DNA of 64,000 bases, taken from the NCBI GenBank assembly GCA_946965045.2, contig OX337228.1, positions 496,001 to 560,000 of the forward strand. The letters are read 5' to 3'. The stretch comes from Epithemia pelagica. Its lineage: Eukaryota; Bacillariophyta; Bacillariophyceae; Surirellales; Surirellaceae. Shown in pieces: positions 1-10,608 of the stretch (its first letter is position 1; each line of letters begins with the position of its first letter). The translations under genes and the position numbers were made by a program. The notes under the pieces were generated by a model. It made no database searches and had not been told where the DNA came from. It saw only the letters and a list, made by a program, of their open reading frames with translations.

Positions 1-2078
1 TCGCGGCCAATAATGATATCATAACGACAATTGGGGGCATCAAAGATGTCGGCCCAAAGGGGGTATGAAATGTGTTTGGTCCGAGAAAACTCGGGGAGAA
101 CCAAATCTTCGAGAAGAATCTCGGAGACGTGGTCGCGCGTACCCATGGTGGTATTGACAGACCGATTGGTTACACGTGGATGCATGCCGGGCTGAAGACA
201 GCGCGCGTGCAGGATCGTCTTGTCGGCGCCTGAATTGAGCAGGGCACGCAACGGGACGGTGTTCTCGACTCCACCAATGGACCGAGCCATCAAAATGGTG
301 AGGGGAACGGACGGAGGCTCAGAGGGAGCGACCGAAAGGGGACTAGAGAAACTAGGAGCGTCAGAGACAGAACTAGATAAGTAGACATCTTCATAGTGAT
401 CTAGGTTAGATAAAAAATCATTATTGGGATCAACGATGTCAGCGATGACAGCATCCGTAGGATTTGGGCATTCCTTAAGACATGGGGAAGCGTTGGTATT
501 CGGCGTTGCCTCCAGGGGAGGACAAGTCGTAGATGTGGGCGATATCCATGTTACGCCCGTAGATCTTGAACAATTGTTCGCGGACCTCGAGGATTGGGGC
601 CTGAGGATGGCATTCTCGGCCGGCATAGCCTCTGGAGGGCCAGTCTGGATGTGACATTGCTGAGCAAAAAGAACATCAAGGTGATGAGAGACATCCGGAG
701 AGGATGAAGCAAAAAAGGAAGAAGAACACATACCGGGGACCGTTCGATCGGCATTGCGGAGACTCGACCAATCACGAGAATCGGCTAGAGGACGTTGACG
801 AGCACGATAAGCCGCGTCTTGCACAGAAGGCAACGGCTCAGCCAACGACGGATCAATCGGTGGATTGTCGTCTGTGTTGGTGCCTTCAGAGGCATGCTGG
901 TCGGAGCCAGATCCAGAACGACGGGGAACAGCGCCCCAACTGGAACCAGTAGGGCGAGATTCTCCAGATGAGGGAGTTCCCTGGCCACGAGAGCCTTGAC
1001 CATTACGGCCTTGTTTCTGAGAACCATTGTTGGGCTGAGACCCAGTAGGGGTGCGAAGACCAGACCTGGTACGGGCAAGAGAGGCGTTGAAATGCTCTTG
1101 GTTAAAATTGGAGGACTGCGGGTTGTAGATGCAGTTGGCCCAAGTATGATTGGCGTGCGAAGAAATCGTGTCCTTGTAAGGACAGGCATCGCCGTCATTG
1201 ACTGGACGATCACCGGACGTTTGGCGTTCACCATTGGAGTGGCGATTGCCGCCGCGTAGACCGCCACGACCACCATTAGAGGAGCGGAAACGCTTGGAGG
1301 AAGAACCACGAGAAGTGGAATCATTGCGAGGATTGCGGGACTTGGCCTGGGACTGTGTATTGGCAGCCATCTTTTCTTGAGAGGCCCGTTGATAGCCACG
1401 CATTGCTTGAAGGAGGTCGGTGACATTGAAATGGTTCACCAGATCTGCAACCAAGGGATTGGCCGTCTTGAACTCGTTGCGCCAAGCAACCGGGGAGCCA
1501 AGATAGAAGGCTTGCTTCAGCTCATCGTCGGTGAGAGCCTGAACAGCGTTGTCGTTAGACAAATAACGGAGACCGTTCAAAAACTTTTTGAGGGTGTGAT
1601 AATGAATATCAACGGTCATGTCAGGTGGCTTGCGAGGACCGCAAAGGAGGTGTGACCGGAAGGCATTGACTTAGGAAACAGTCAACTTGGGTTCGAAGAT
1701 CGTAGCAATCAACTGTTTAAAACACGCTTCATCAAGGTTAGCGCCATCAGGCAGGGCCTGAAATGCAACATGGAACTTGTCCGCAACGAGACTTGTGGTA
1801 ACACGAGGAAAGTAGGTGCAACAGGCAGCAAAGGGCTCTGGATGACCGGAGATCTTGACCTTGTCAACAAAATGGAGGACCCAAAGGAAGAGATTCGAGG
1901 GCTCTTCATCCACGCCATCTCGAAATGGCATGAGACGGACATAGTACTTGTCATCGTTGTCGTCTTTCATCTTGAGGGTGGAAAGAGCAGAGGAAGAATC
2001 TGAAGCCGAGGCTTGATCAAAGCGCTTTTGGAAGCGTTGAACATCCGCAATGGAGACGAGGGAAGATCCTGTGCTCAT
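1..2078 (-). pseudogene. Gypsy gag/protease remnant with nonsense mutation
   Basis: The likely gag start (MSTGSS) is at 2078 on the minus strand. The frame reads about 135 codons to a TAA at 1671-1673 that replaces a GAA codon present in the copy at 10952. One codon of a GTT-GTT pair is also missing relative to that copy. Beyond the stop the sequence still aligns with gag, including an RGG-rich basic stretch, then the Cys/His stretch, then protease sequence up to the window edge. No complete product can be made from this copy. Confidence 0.7.
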
Positions 2079-2205
2079 GATGAGACTGCAAAGAAAGGGA
2101 AGAAAAGGAATCAAAGGATGATGAGATCAACGATGATCGGTCAAAGAAAGGTAAGTGGTTATGGTGAAAGAGTGCTGGGGGAAGTTTTGGAGCTTCTGAT
2201 CAGAG

Positions 2206-2421
2206 TGCCATACCCATGTAAAATAGCACGGTATAAAAATTGTGATCTTTAGGAATTAGGAGGAATTAGGGGGAATGAGGAATCCACAGTGCCACGTGCG
2301 ACGAGAAATGACTGGAGGAGGAACAGCCAGATGGTGGGAGATTCATGTCGCAGTGTCAAGAACGCGAACCGGGAATGGAACGTGACGACACGTATGGCGG
2401 GATCCATATAGGGGTACCGCA
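2206..2421 (-). repeat. 5' LTR of the minus-strand gypsy element (216 bp)
   Basis: A 216-bp segment begins TG and ends CA when read on the minus strand. It matches the LTRs at 10609-10824 and 15573-15788. The flanking 5 bp outside the LTR is GGTAG (CTACC on the minus strand), which equals the base run following the right-hand LTR at 15789. Confidence 0.85.
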
Positions 2422-2644
2422 GGTAGTAGGTACTACAAGATGTTTCCGATAATTTTTGATAGGAGTAGAATCCGTCGCACAAGTTATACTATATGGTACA
2501 GTCGTCTCGATAAGGAGTACAGCTTCTTGTGTCTTGTGGTTGATTCACTTAACACACCGCAGACAAGACTCAGGTTCGGTCTTATGGGAGCGTGATACCA
2601 TCTACCATCTCATATCATAATTTTTGCGCGCGTGTCCTGACATG

Positions 2645-2735
2645 GCAGCGTGATAAGATGATGAAGATGAATATCATGCGCAAATTTTTGACGCATGTGA
2701 TATTCATCCTTATCATCTTATCACGCTGGAGAATA
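2645..2735. repeat. Long hairpin inside foldback terminus
   Basis: Two arms of roughly 40 bases (CAGCGTGATAAGATGATG... and its complement) face each other across a T-rich loop near 2687. The matching place in the right arm (10320-10392) has a shorter version that has lost part of one arm. Confidence 0.75.
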
Positions 2736-3054
2736 TCTTCCAGCTACCCCCAAGCTGAGGGTGAGTCATTAGTCGCACATGAGTCGAAGTACTACGTGCA
2801 TTCGTATACTCACCCCCTTGGCGCGAGGTCCTTTTTTGGCGATTTCTCGATTCTGATTTCTGATACAAACCTCATTGCACCTCAACACAGTCACTACGGC
2901 CACCAACGAGTGAGATTCATTTCACCACCCATCCTTGTTTCCAAGCTGATCCAAAGGTTACACCCAAGTCCGATACCCCTAACAACACCTTCTAGGTCAT
3001 CTACTTGGCCAACACAAGGCATTTGAGTTTGTATGGACACGTCCCATTCTACTA

Positions 3055-3428
3055 TAGCTCCTCGGAATGGAAGTAGGATTTTCGTCTAATATAGCCTTAT
3101 ATTGCCCACGACGGCCGCGCTCTCATACGCGAGCAAGTGCGGAGCTAAACAAGCTAGTGCGGAGCAAAAAAAACAGTCCTGGGAAAAAAGTGTGACAGTT
3201 AATTAGGGGGGGGACTCGGAGGTTATAGAAGCAAGCGACATCCCCTCCTGGTCGTGGGGGCACTTGTCGGGGCTATTGACTCCTCGGCGGGCAATAGCTC
3301 CTCGTCGTGGACCGCCAAATCCGCTGACGCGGATTTAGAAGGCGGTCCACTTCTCGGAGCTATTGCCCTTCTCGGAGTCAATAGCCCCTCCTCGTGCCTC
3401 CCCACTCCGCGGAGCGGATGTAGAATTA
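3055..3428. mobile_element. 374-bp hairpin-bearing insertion (MITE-like) with CTACTA duplication
   Basis: The insertion is flanked by CTACTA on both sides (3049-3054 and 3429-3434). The two sister copies, near 9990-10000 and 51040-51050, have the uninterrupted site, so the insertion is specific to this arm. Its core (3269-3388) is a nearly perfect palindrome with arms of about 55 bases and a very small loop, carrying alternating 'ctattgactcc' and 'caatagctcc' blocks. No coding capacity is seen. Class is not determined, because the outer ends show no clear terminal inverted repeat. Confidence 0.75.
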
Positions 3429-3618
3429 CTACTACACTCGACACAAACCGCATCCAATCGAAAAACATGTCTGTCTACCCCAAAAACTTTTTCTGACTGG
3501 CATGGCAAGAAAGCCCGTCCGTGGCAACTCCAAGCCTGTGAAGGTGTGCCTTGCATCCCTTCAACCATCCTTCTCGTTCGGTCAATTAATATGAATCAAT
3601 ACTAAACGAATTTATTTT

Positions 3619-4118
3619 TTATTTCAATGATTGCTTGTATGCTATTGCTCGGTCCAGTTTGTCTCCTACTGCTGTTCCATCGTTGTTTCCATTTGTCAAC
3701 CCTAACGTGCCTCCATCATCTTCCATTGCTTCCAATCTCTGAAAAAGCCTGTATCGGATGTCAAAGTCAAAGATTGAGGGGACACCGACGATGACGACAC
3801 AAGAGTCAATGGAGGATTGAATTTCAACAAGTCGCCGGTACTTTGCATGATAGAGGTGGATGTCATCGAATTTGTACAACGAGGCCTCCCTCTGTGATGT
3901 TCTTCACTGGCTGGGGAATTGACGAGTTCTTGTGCTTGCTGGTTTCTTGTGTTGCTCGGCAGCGACAGGAGGAGGGGATTGCTGTTGTGGTGGTCCTCGG
4001 GGATCAGTATGAAGAGGAGTGTTGGGAGAAGGGGCAAGGGTTGGAATGGTATACAAGGATGCACTAGGTGGATTGTTCGCATTTGATTGTTCGGTTCCCT
4101 GGTTGCCCATAGCACCAC
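3619..4118 (-). pseudogene. Degenerate foldback-element ORF (copy in left arm)
   Basis: This is the C-terminal part of the unknown protein also encoded at 8665-9808 and 49710-50881. Here the last segment (YKFDDIHLYHAKYR... to ...AYKQSLK) reads in a single frame from 3879 to 3619. The preceding Pro/Ser/Asn-rich part (about 3904-4110) lies in another frame. The N-terminal part is missing because the copy is cut at 4172. I do not recognise the family. Confidence 0.5.
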
Positions 4119-4384
4119 GATTGTTGGCCGTCTCAGTGGGATTGGCTAGTGGTTGCTGTCTTGCAACAGAAACCCATCATGCTCATAAATTCAAGACAGC
4201 ACTGTCTCGTCTGAGGAGACAGCCAGATTGACGTGGCAGCTTTGAATATACAAATCAGGAGAGAAGATGTTTGATGTTTGGCTTAGGTGGCCACGTTCAT
4301 GCCAAGTCAAAGGAAACAAAGCAGAGTCGATGTTGTCACTTTTCAAGGCAAACTACTTGTAGCCAGATAACATTTTTTCTTGCA

Positions 4385-5602
4385 ATGGACGATTGGATTA
4401 TTGATGCCGTGTTTGAAGAAGAGCTTGAGCTTGTTCTTGTCATCCATTTATTCAATCAAAGAAAACGTCTCCGACTCATGAAATGGCAACACCGTCGTCT
4501 CGATTGGGATGAATATGTTGCGATGCTTCTCCACACAAATGAGTTTGAGAACACTTTGCACATGAGTTATGAAGCATTCTCCATTCTAGTAGATTTGATA
4601 CGTCCTGGCATTTCCATCGATCCGATGCTCTCCAGCGCCGGCAGTGGCGGCAATGATCCAATCTATCCGGAAATGGTTGCATCAATCGGTCTACGTTGGT
4701 TTGGTGGAGAACTAGAGAAAAGTTTGAAGCATATCCATGGGGTATCGAGAGATACAGTCCGTCGCATGATCAACCTGTTTCTCAAAGCAGTAAAGGAATG
4801 TGAGCATCTTGCAATCCAACTGCCTACCACCGAGGAAGGCTTGAAGGAACTTGCCGATGGTTTTGGAGAAGTGAGTGAATCTCAAGGCCTCATGTATGGG
4901 TGTGTTGGAGCCATTGATGGGTGGCTCTGTACCCATGAACGCCCGAGGTTTGAAGAAAATCAGGCTGACTATTTCTCTGGCCATTACCATCGATATGGAT
5001 CAAACGTACAAGCGGTATGTGATTCGAAACTCAAATTTATATACGTTGCGTACGCTGCTCCTGGGAAAACAAACGACATCAACGCGTTTAGAATGTGCAC
5101 TGGTCTCCACGAGTGGATGCATGCGCTCACTCAAGAAAGAAAGTATTACCTTGTTGGCGACAACGCATATGAACTTTCTGACCAATTGTTGATTCCGTTC
5201 TCAGGCGCCAACATTTCAAGACAAAACTCAGACTTCAATTTCTTTTTGTCGCAAATGAGGATACGAATTGAAATGGCGTTTGGGAGATTGACAACGAAAT
5301 GGCGAATCTTCAGACGAGACTTCCAGTACGATGTAACAAAAATACGTGACACGGTAATGGTAGCATGCCAACTGCACAACTTTGTAATTGCGCATGGAGA
5401 TTCCATAGAGCAAAATGAAAATACAGAAGATTTTATTGAAGCCCTAGAACAAGCAAGAGATGGGCTCGGGTATTATGAAACTACGCAAGAAACAAGTGCA
5501 GTCGAGGTGGGCCATTCTGCAAGGCAAGAGTGGTTGTCGCAACAAATTCAACTCGAGGGTATTGGCCGTCCAACAGCCAACACCCTATTCATCAATCATT
5601 GA
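4385..5602 (+). CDS. PIF/Harbinger transposase (DDE_Tnp_4 type), intact
   Basis: This is the nuclease that would cut and rejoin the element's ends. The frame is open from 4271, but the more likely start is the Met at 4385 (MDDWIID), giving about 405 residues, a usual length for Harbinger transposases. In numbering from 4271, the catalytic triad appears as D216 in GAIDGW, D297 in VGDNAY and E334 in RIRIEMAFGR. A helix-turn-helix-like stretch (GVSRDTVRRM) lies upstream. The C-terminal LHNF block near the end is also typical. The second copy (44506-45567) is almost identical but frameshifted, so this is the only complete transposase in the window. Confidence 0.9.
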   Translation: MDDWIIDAVFEEELELVLVIHLFNQRKRLRLMKWQHRRLDWDEYVAMLLHTNEFENTLHMSYEAFSILVDLIRPGISIDPMLSSAGSGGNDPIYPEMVASIGLRWFGGELEKSLKHIHGVSRDTVRRMINLFLKAVKECEHLAIQLPTTEEGLKELADGFGEVSESQGLMYGCVGAIDGWLCTHERPRFEENQADYFSGHYHRYGSNVQAVCDSKLKFIYVAYAAPGKTNDINAFRMCTGLHEWMHALTQERKYYLVGDNAYELSDQLLIPFSGANISRQNSDFNFFLSQMRIRIEMAFGRLTTKWRIFRRDFQYDVTKIRDTVMVACQLHNFVIAHGDSIEQNENTEDFIEALEQARDGLGYYETTQETSAVEVGHSARQEWLSQQIQLEGIGRPTANTLFINH

Positions 5603-5642
5603 ATAGTAGTAATGGTAGTACCACTGTAGTATCATTTTCCTC

Positions 5643-7005
5643 TTACTCCTCATTGTCCTTTGATGCATCCTCCATTGTTTTCATGACAGCTTTGTATCGC
5701 CTATCGATCACATGGAACTCACGTTCGGCCTCGAGGAACGCTTCACCAAACTCGTACCGCTGTGAATCAGAGGCAATAGTGCTTGTACTTTGTTGCGACA
5801 AAGGAATCTGTGGCTGAAATCCATCCAACTGTCCTCGCATTCGGTCTAGGACTCCATCATAGAGGTGCTTCTCTCCATCAATCTTTTTTGTTGCCTTGAG
5901 GTTTGCTGTAGCCGTCTTCATTTCATTTTTCTTTACGGTATGGAGTGGGGTCAATCGTTCAAGTTCAGCCGTCATAGCATTGGAGGCTTGAGCCTTTACA
6001 GCCGAGGCTTGATGTGCCACTAGCTTCTCTTTCAAAGCATTACTTGCTTTGATGGCTTCGACCAATTGTTTGTTAGACTCGTGGAGTTGCTTCTGTTTCT
6101 TGTAAGAGCGTTGGTTCTTTCCATCCAATGGGTTGGTCGACTGAGAGAAAACACTTGGATCCCGAAAGAAACAAACAAAGGACAAGGTCAGAAAGGTTTG
6201 CTTCTTCGACAAAGTTGTGAAAATACATCAAATAATACTTTGATTGAACAAAATGAATGAATGATTTCTGACTTTCTTGGTCTGTGGGAGGAGAGATCTC
6301 TTCATTATCTTCGTCGACATCTGAGTATGCATCACCATGGTTCCCAGAGCGTTTGTAGTTATAGAACGACGTAGTGTAGAGACGCCGCAGTTCGGCGACT
6401 GCCTTCTTTGCTTTCTCTTTGTCAAATCTTCCACGAAGGAGTCCTGGATTGACTGAGCTTTGATTGGGGATTCCTCCCCCATATTTATTTGCTTTCAATT
6501 CACTGTTATTGGCTTCATTGTATAGTTTGGCTATTTCTTCATGAAGAACGTCTGCAGGCAAGCGTCGGTCATCAATCTCACGACGAGTGGCTGTCGAACA
6601 CAGATTTGGGAGCAGTGGCTTGATTCTATCATGGGAAAGAACATTGACAAGACGGAAATAGTTGGTATACACGACTGTGCTTGTTGTTGGTATAGACTGA
6701 GTTGTCACCCTGTAGATTTTGGTCGTCCCAAAAATCACATCATCGTAGGTGATGGCCTCAACAATGTGCTTCCATTCTTCAATGGAAGAGGGTTTCCAGT
6801 CATGAAATGCAGGTTTGAAGTCAGGTAGACGATGGAAATTTGAGTTTGGAGCGACGCGTGGATCATTTTCTTCTACAAGCTGGGCTTTCCCGGCTACATC
6901 ACCACTAGCAACACCTCTGGAAACACCACCACCTGCATCAGATTGAGTTTGTTGTTGAGAGGCTTGGCTGTACTGTGTGACAATAGGGACAGAAGAGGTG
7001 CTCAT
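5643..7005 (-). pseudogene. Harbinger partner protein, broken copy
   Basis: This is the second gene of Harbinger copy 1, convergent with the transposase and separated from it by about 40 bp. Compared with the intact version at 45763-47397 it has lost 276 bp (92 codons, in frame) at about 6697, removing the basic 'LRQKKKQDV' segment. It also carries 4 extra bases near 6170 that shift the frame, so the C-terminal coiled-coil-like part is out of frame. Harbinger partners are usually Myb/SANT-like DNA-binding proteins needed for transposase import; I cannot see a clear Myb repeat here. Confidence 0.75.
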
Positions 7006-7298
7006 GATGATGGTCGAACCCAACAAAAACAAACACTCTGCTTTTTGTTGCTCCGAGTAGCATTGGCAGCAAAACGTTGCCCTCACAGCCCTTGCATGCT
7101 CGCAGTGACTTGCACGCAATTTTTGCGAGCGCCCGCGCTAAATTTTTAGATTTGGAGTCCCCCCTCGCACTCGCACCTGCCCCCGCACCAAAAAGTAGCC
7201 TGACAAGTTACCGTCTTAGCGGTTTTTTTGCTTCCGAATCGCGTTTTGGTGAGCATGAGCACCAGAATCGCGCTTTTGCTCGTCGATAGAATGGGCCC

Positions 7299-7426
7299 TG
7301 AGTCTTGTCTGCGGTGTGTTAAGTGAATCAACCTCAAGAAGTTGTACTCCTCATCGAGACGAATCGCGTTTTGGTGAGCATGGGCACCAAAATCATGCTT
7401 TTGCGCGTCGATAGAGTGGGCCCTGA
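7299..7426 (+). repeat. 70-bp dispersed repeat plus duplicate Harbinger end
   Basis: A block beginning TGAGTCTTGTCTGCGGTG and reading into 'gtgaatcaacc' is followed by a second copy of the Harbinger terminus (GGTGAGCATGGGCACC ... CGATAGAGTGGGCCC, ending 7423). The same order recurs at 47691-47818. The 70-bp block also occurs near 2512-2570 (inverted), 10458-10530 and 48128-48200 (inverted). Confidence 0.65.
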
Positions 7427-7555
7427 GGTTCGGTCTTATCGGAGCGTGATATCATCTCATATCATAAGTTTTGCACGCTGGAAGATTACCCCCAAGCTGA
7501 GGGTGAGTATTTAGTCGCATATAAGTCGTACCTGAAGGTACTTCCTGTTACTCAC

Positions 7556-8554
7556 CAGGGTTTGGAAGTCACGTTACCAGGCATACGAACTTGACTTTTA
7601 CAGCTAAAGTCTCTAATAAAATGTACTCTGACTTAACTTGTACTTTCAGAGTCGCTATCTAACAACTAGGAACTTGACTTCAACTTTACAGTTTTCCAAA
7701 TTCTTTCCCGCACCCCCCATCGACTTGACTTTACGTGTAAACTCAACCTGCATGGAATCCTGAACTCAACTTTGACTTTCATCCAAAGTCAAAGTCTCTG
7801 TCTCGCGAAAGCAACTTGACTTTAGGCTCTTTGACTTTACAGACTTTGACTTTAAGTCTCAGACTTTACGACATAAAGTCTCTATAACACACAACCACCA
7901 TGGGTATTTGTTGTTTAGACTTTAGACGTGAGACAGAAGTGCACACTTGCAACACTGCCCAATAGTCAGCAGTCAGCAATGCCCAGTGCCCAGTAAAGAA
8001 CCGAAGCACCTCCATCCTCCACCACTCTCCAATTGCCGTGGACCATGAACCATCGACACTCGACACCCTATAGACCCCATCTTTCAGTATGCAGTTCTTG
8101 CAATATAATCATCTCCCTAGAACACACTCCATTCTCTTTCTTTGCGCTAATGAAGACACAAGTCAATGTTACCATCAATGACTACAAAGCCAGACTTGAT
8201 TCCATCTCTGACACCATTTTCCTAGTGGGTTATAGGGTTACTAGCACTGTCATTTAACTTGTGTGGGTAAAGTCAGCGAGTACTACTACTGTGACTTGAC
8301 TTGTGTGGATAAAGTTGGAAGTGGTATGATAGGAACTTGACTTTGGGCGTTAAAGTCAGTGTTCTGTATGCTATGACTTTACTTTACTTGGTGGGGGGCG
8401 TGAAGTCGAGGCGATGCGGAGGGCTGACTTGACTTTGTGCGTAAAGTCAGTGCTACGAAGTTGAATGACTTGACTTTGGATAGTCCTAAAGTCTTAAAGT
8501 TGGTGTTAAAGTCTTAAAGTTTGGTGTTGTCCAAAGTCAGACTTCCAAACCCTG
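7556..8554. mobile_element. hAT-like non-autonomous element, 999 bp, 8-bp TSD
   Basis: Terminal inverted repeats CAGGGTTTGGAAGTC (left) and their exact complement at the right end are flanked by a perfect 8-bp duplication, TTACTCAC (7548-7555 and 8555-8562). An 8-bp TSD with CAGGG-type ends is the hallmark of the hAT superfamily. The interior has no transposase and is filled with short direct and inverted versions of GACTTGACTTT/AAAGTC. It sits inside the mini-hairpin of the foldback element. A second copy at the orthologous position is at 47948-49599. Confidence 0.88.
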
Positions 8555-8664
8555 TTACTCACCCCCTTGGCGCGAGGCCCAAGCTCTCGATTCTGATACA
8601 AATTTCACATTACCTCCCTTCATTCATCACGGTAGTGGAGGTGCGGTGGTCTGTAACACTCCGA

Positions 8665-9808
8665 ATGTCGACTTCTTCTTCACACAAACGACACCGTAGT
8701 TCCCAAAAGGATGTCAGGAAAGCCTTTGCGGCTCATCGCATTTTCGAAAGGTCCACGGCGTCCGATAGAGACGGTATAGAGAGAAAAGAGAATCGCCAAA
8801 AGCCATCCGACCTCTACATTGCCGAATGACTCCTCCTCTCCTTTCCCTAAACCTTCTTCCAAAAGAGGTGATGCGACCTCCTCCAATTCCCCATACAGGA
8901 CCCCTTTGGTGAACAACCCCCCGTATCAAGCTGCCGGCACCACGGGAAGACCGGAACCGTCCATCTTTTTGGACGCTGCTGCTGCCACCTCTCTGCCGAC
9001 CATCCCTTCGGTGCATAGCAACTCCACAAGACCTCAGATTCGTGTTACCTCCCATCCTTCTTTTCCCCACGCGGCTCCCGCCAGTCTTTCCTCTGCTACC
9101 GAAGCAGCTCCCATCAATTCTTCCTCGAATCCACAGCCTGGACAGACAAGGCTCTCTTCGACATTCTTTGAAACAGACGTGAATCCTTCGGTCAAGTGGA
9201 GTTTGGCACTCAATCTTCTCCTCCAAAGGCAATGCACGTCCTACCATCATCTTCTGTTGCAAAACAGCAACCACTAGCCAATCCCACTGAGACGGCCAAC
9301 AATCGTGGTGCTATGGGCAACCAGGGAACCGAACAATCAAATGCGAACAATCCACCTAGTGCATCCTTGTATACCATTCCAACCCTTGCCCCTTCTCCCA
9401 ACACTCCTCTTCATACTGATCCCCGAGGACCACCACAACAGCAATCCCCTCCTCCTGTCGCTGCCGAGCAACACAAGAAACCAGCAAGCACAAGAACTCG
9501 TCAATTCCCCAGCCAGTGAAGAAGATCACAGACTCGTTGTACAAATTCGATGACATCCACCTCTATCATGCAAAGTACCGGCGACTTGTCGAAATTCAAT
9601 CCTCCATTGACTCTTGTGTCGTCATCGTCGGTGTCCCCTCAATCTTGACTTTGACATCCGATACATGCTTTTTCAGAGATTGGAAGCAATGGAAGATGAT
9701 GGAGGCACGTTAGGGTTGACAAATGCAAACGACGATGGAACAGCAGTAGGAGACAAACTGGACCGAGCAATAAATTATTTGGAAGCATACAAGCAATCAT
9801 TGAAATAA
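8665..9808 (+). pseudogene. Degenerate foldback-element ORF, copy 1
   Basis: Coding-like sequence runs through at least four frames: 8665-8829 (basic N-terminus, MSTSSSHKRHRSS), 8819-9277 (Pro/Ser-rich), 9196-9519 (Asn/Pro/Gln-rich) and 9516-9808 (C-terminus ending EAYKQSLK). Each junction is a one- or two-base shift. The same series occurs at 49710-50881, and part of it at 3619-4118, with lesions at partly different places, which suggests an ancestral single ORF of roughly 350-380 codons. No family recognised; no DDE triad is visible. Confidence 0.5.
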
Positions 9809-10608
9809 AAAATAATTTCGTTTAGTATTGATTCATATTAATTGACCGAACGAGAAGGATGGTTGAAGGGATGCAAGGCACACCTTCACAGGCTTGGAGT
9901 TGCCACGGGCGGGCTTTCTTGCCATGCCAGTCAGAAAAAGTTTTCGGGGTAGACAGACATGTTATTCGATTGGATGCGGTTTGTGTCGAGTGTAGTAGAA
10001 TGGGACGTGTCCATACGAACTCAAATGCCTTGTGTTTGCCAAGTAGATGACCTAGAAGGTGTTGTTAGGGGTATCGGACTTGGGTGTAACCTTTGGATCA
10101 GCTTGGAAACAAGGATGGGTGGTGAAATGAACCTCACTCGTTGGTGGCCGTGGTGACTGTGTTGAGGTGCAATGAGGTTTGTATCAGAAATCAGAATCGA
10201 GAAATCGCCAAAAAGGACCTCGCGCCAAGGGGGTGAGTATACGAATGCACGTAGTGCTTCGACTCATGTGCGACTAATAACTCACCCTCAGCTTGGGGGT
10301 AGCTGGAAGATATTCTCCAGCAATGAATATCACATGCGTCAAAAATTTGCGCATGATATTCATCTTCATCATCTCATCACGCTGCCAATTCAGGACACGC
10401 GCGCAAAAATTATGATATGAGATGGTAGATGGTATCACGCTCCCATAAGACCGAACCTGAGTCTTGTCTGCGGTGTGTTAAGTGAATCAACCACAAGACA
10501 CGAGAAGCTGTACTACGTATCGAGACGACTCTACCATAAAGTATAACTTGTGCGACGGATTCTACTCCTATCAAAAATTATCGGAAACATCTTGTAGTAC
10601 CTACTTAC

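Larger units (their letters stand above)
1..2421 (-). mobile_element. Ty3/gypsy LTR retrotransposon, 5' part, cut by window edge
   Basis: This is the reverse-complement counterpart of the plus-strand element at 10609-15788. It contains the 5' LTR, leader, gag and the start of the aspartic protease region before the window edge cuts it. The gag reading frame carries a GAA-to-TAA nonsense change near 1671 relative to the other copy. Unlike the other copy, it keeps the gag zinc-finger-like stretch (a CPYKD...H...C pattern near 1100-1180), so it is longer here. Family assignment rests on the sister copy, which has the gag-PR-RT-RNaseH-integrase order typical of Ty3/gypsy. The element is non-functional as read. 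Confidence 0.85.
2573..4172 (-). mobile_element. Foldback element, truncated copy in the left inverted arm
   Basis: The terminus GGTTCGGTCTTAT sits at 2573, preceded by TCA, the complement of the TGA target duplication seen in the other copies. Inside are a long hairpin (about 2645-2735), the mini-hairpin around 2745-2833 and the degenerate unknown ORF (3619-4118, minus). The copy stops abruptly at 4172, where Harbinger sequence begins. It matches 9283-10457 in inverted orientation except for the 374-bp insertion at 3055-3428. Confidence 0.7.
4173..7298. mobile_element. PIF/Harbinger DNA transposon, copy 1 (5'-truncated)
   Basis: This copy shares its sequence from 4173 onward with 44297-47690. 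It encodes a DDE transposase (plus) and a second protein (minus) in convergent arrangement, the two-gene layout typical of PIF/Harbinger elements. The right end carries the subterminal motif GGTGAGCATGAGCACC and ends in GGGCCC (7293-7298). The left about 1.6 kb present in copy 2, including the left TIR, is missing. The break falls inside a truncated foldback element, so this copy has no left terminus of its own. Confidence 0.8.
7427..10457. mobile_element. Foldback element with long terminal inverted repeats, copy 1
   Basis: The termini are GGTTCGGTCTTAT at 7427 and its complement ending at 10457, flanked by TGA on both sides (7424-7426, 10458-10460). The bases outside read 'ggccc-TGA-gtcttg', identical to an empty site at 7294-7305. 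Similarity between the two ends continues inward in blocks: GGAGCGTGATA, the mini-hairpin CCCCCAAGCTGAGGGTGAGT...ACTCACCCCC, GGCGCGAGG, and CTCGATTCTGATACAAA. The interior carries a degenerate ORF of unknown family. The left TIR region is interrupted by the hAT-like element at 7556-8554. A 3-bp duplication would fit a Harbinger-mobilised element, but this is inference. Confidence 0.7.

Noticed and set aside
785-1426. 213-codon minus-strand ORF in the left gypsy fragment
   Set aside because: The same Pro/Leu/Val-rich frame appears in the sister gag (11607-11957), where it is clearly out of frame with the real gag; it is a shadow.
3223-3568. Cluster of short ORFs on both strands around 3.2-3.6 kb
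   Set aside because: They arise from the palindromic core of the 374-bp insertion, which gives mirrored open frames.
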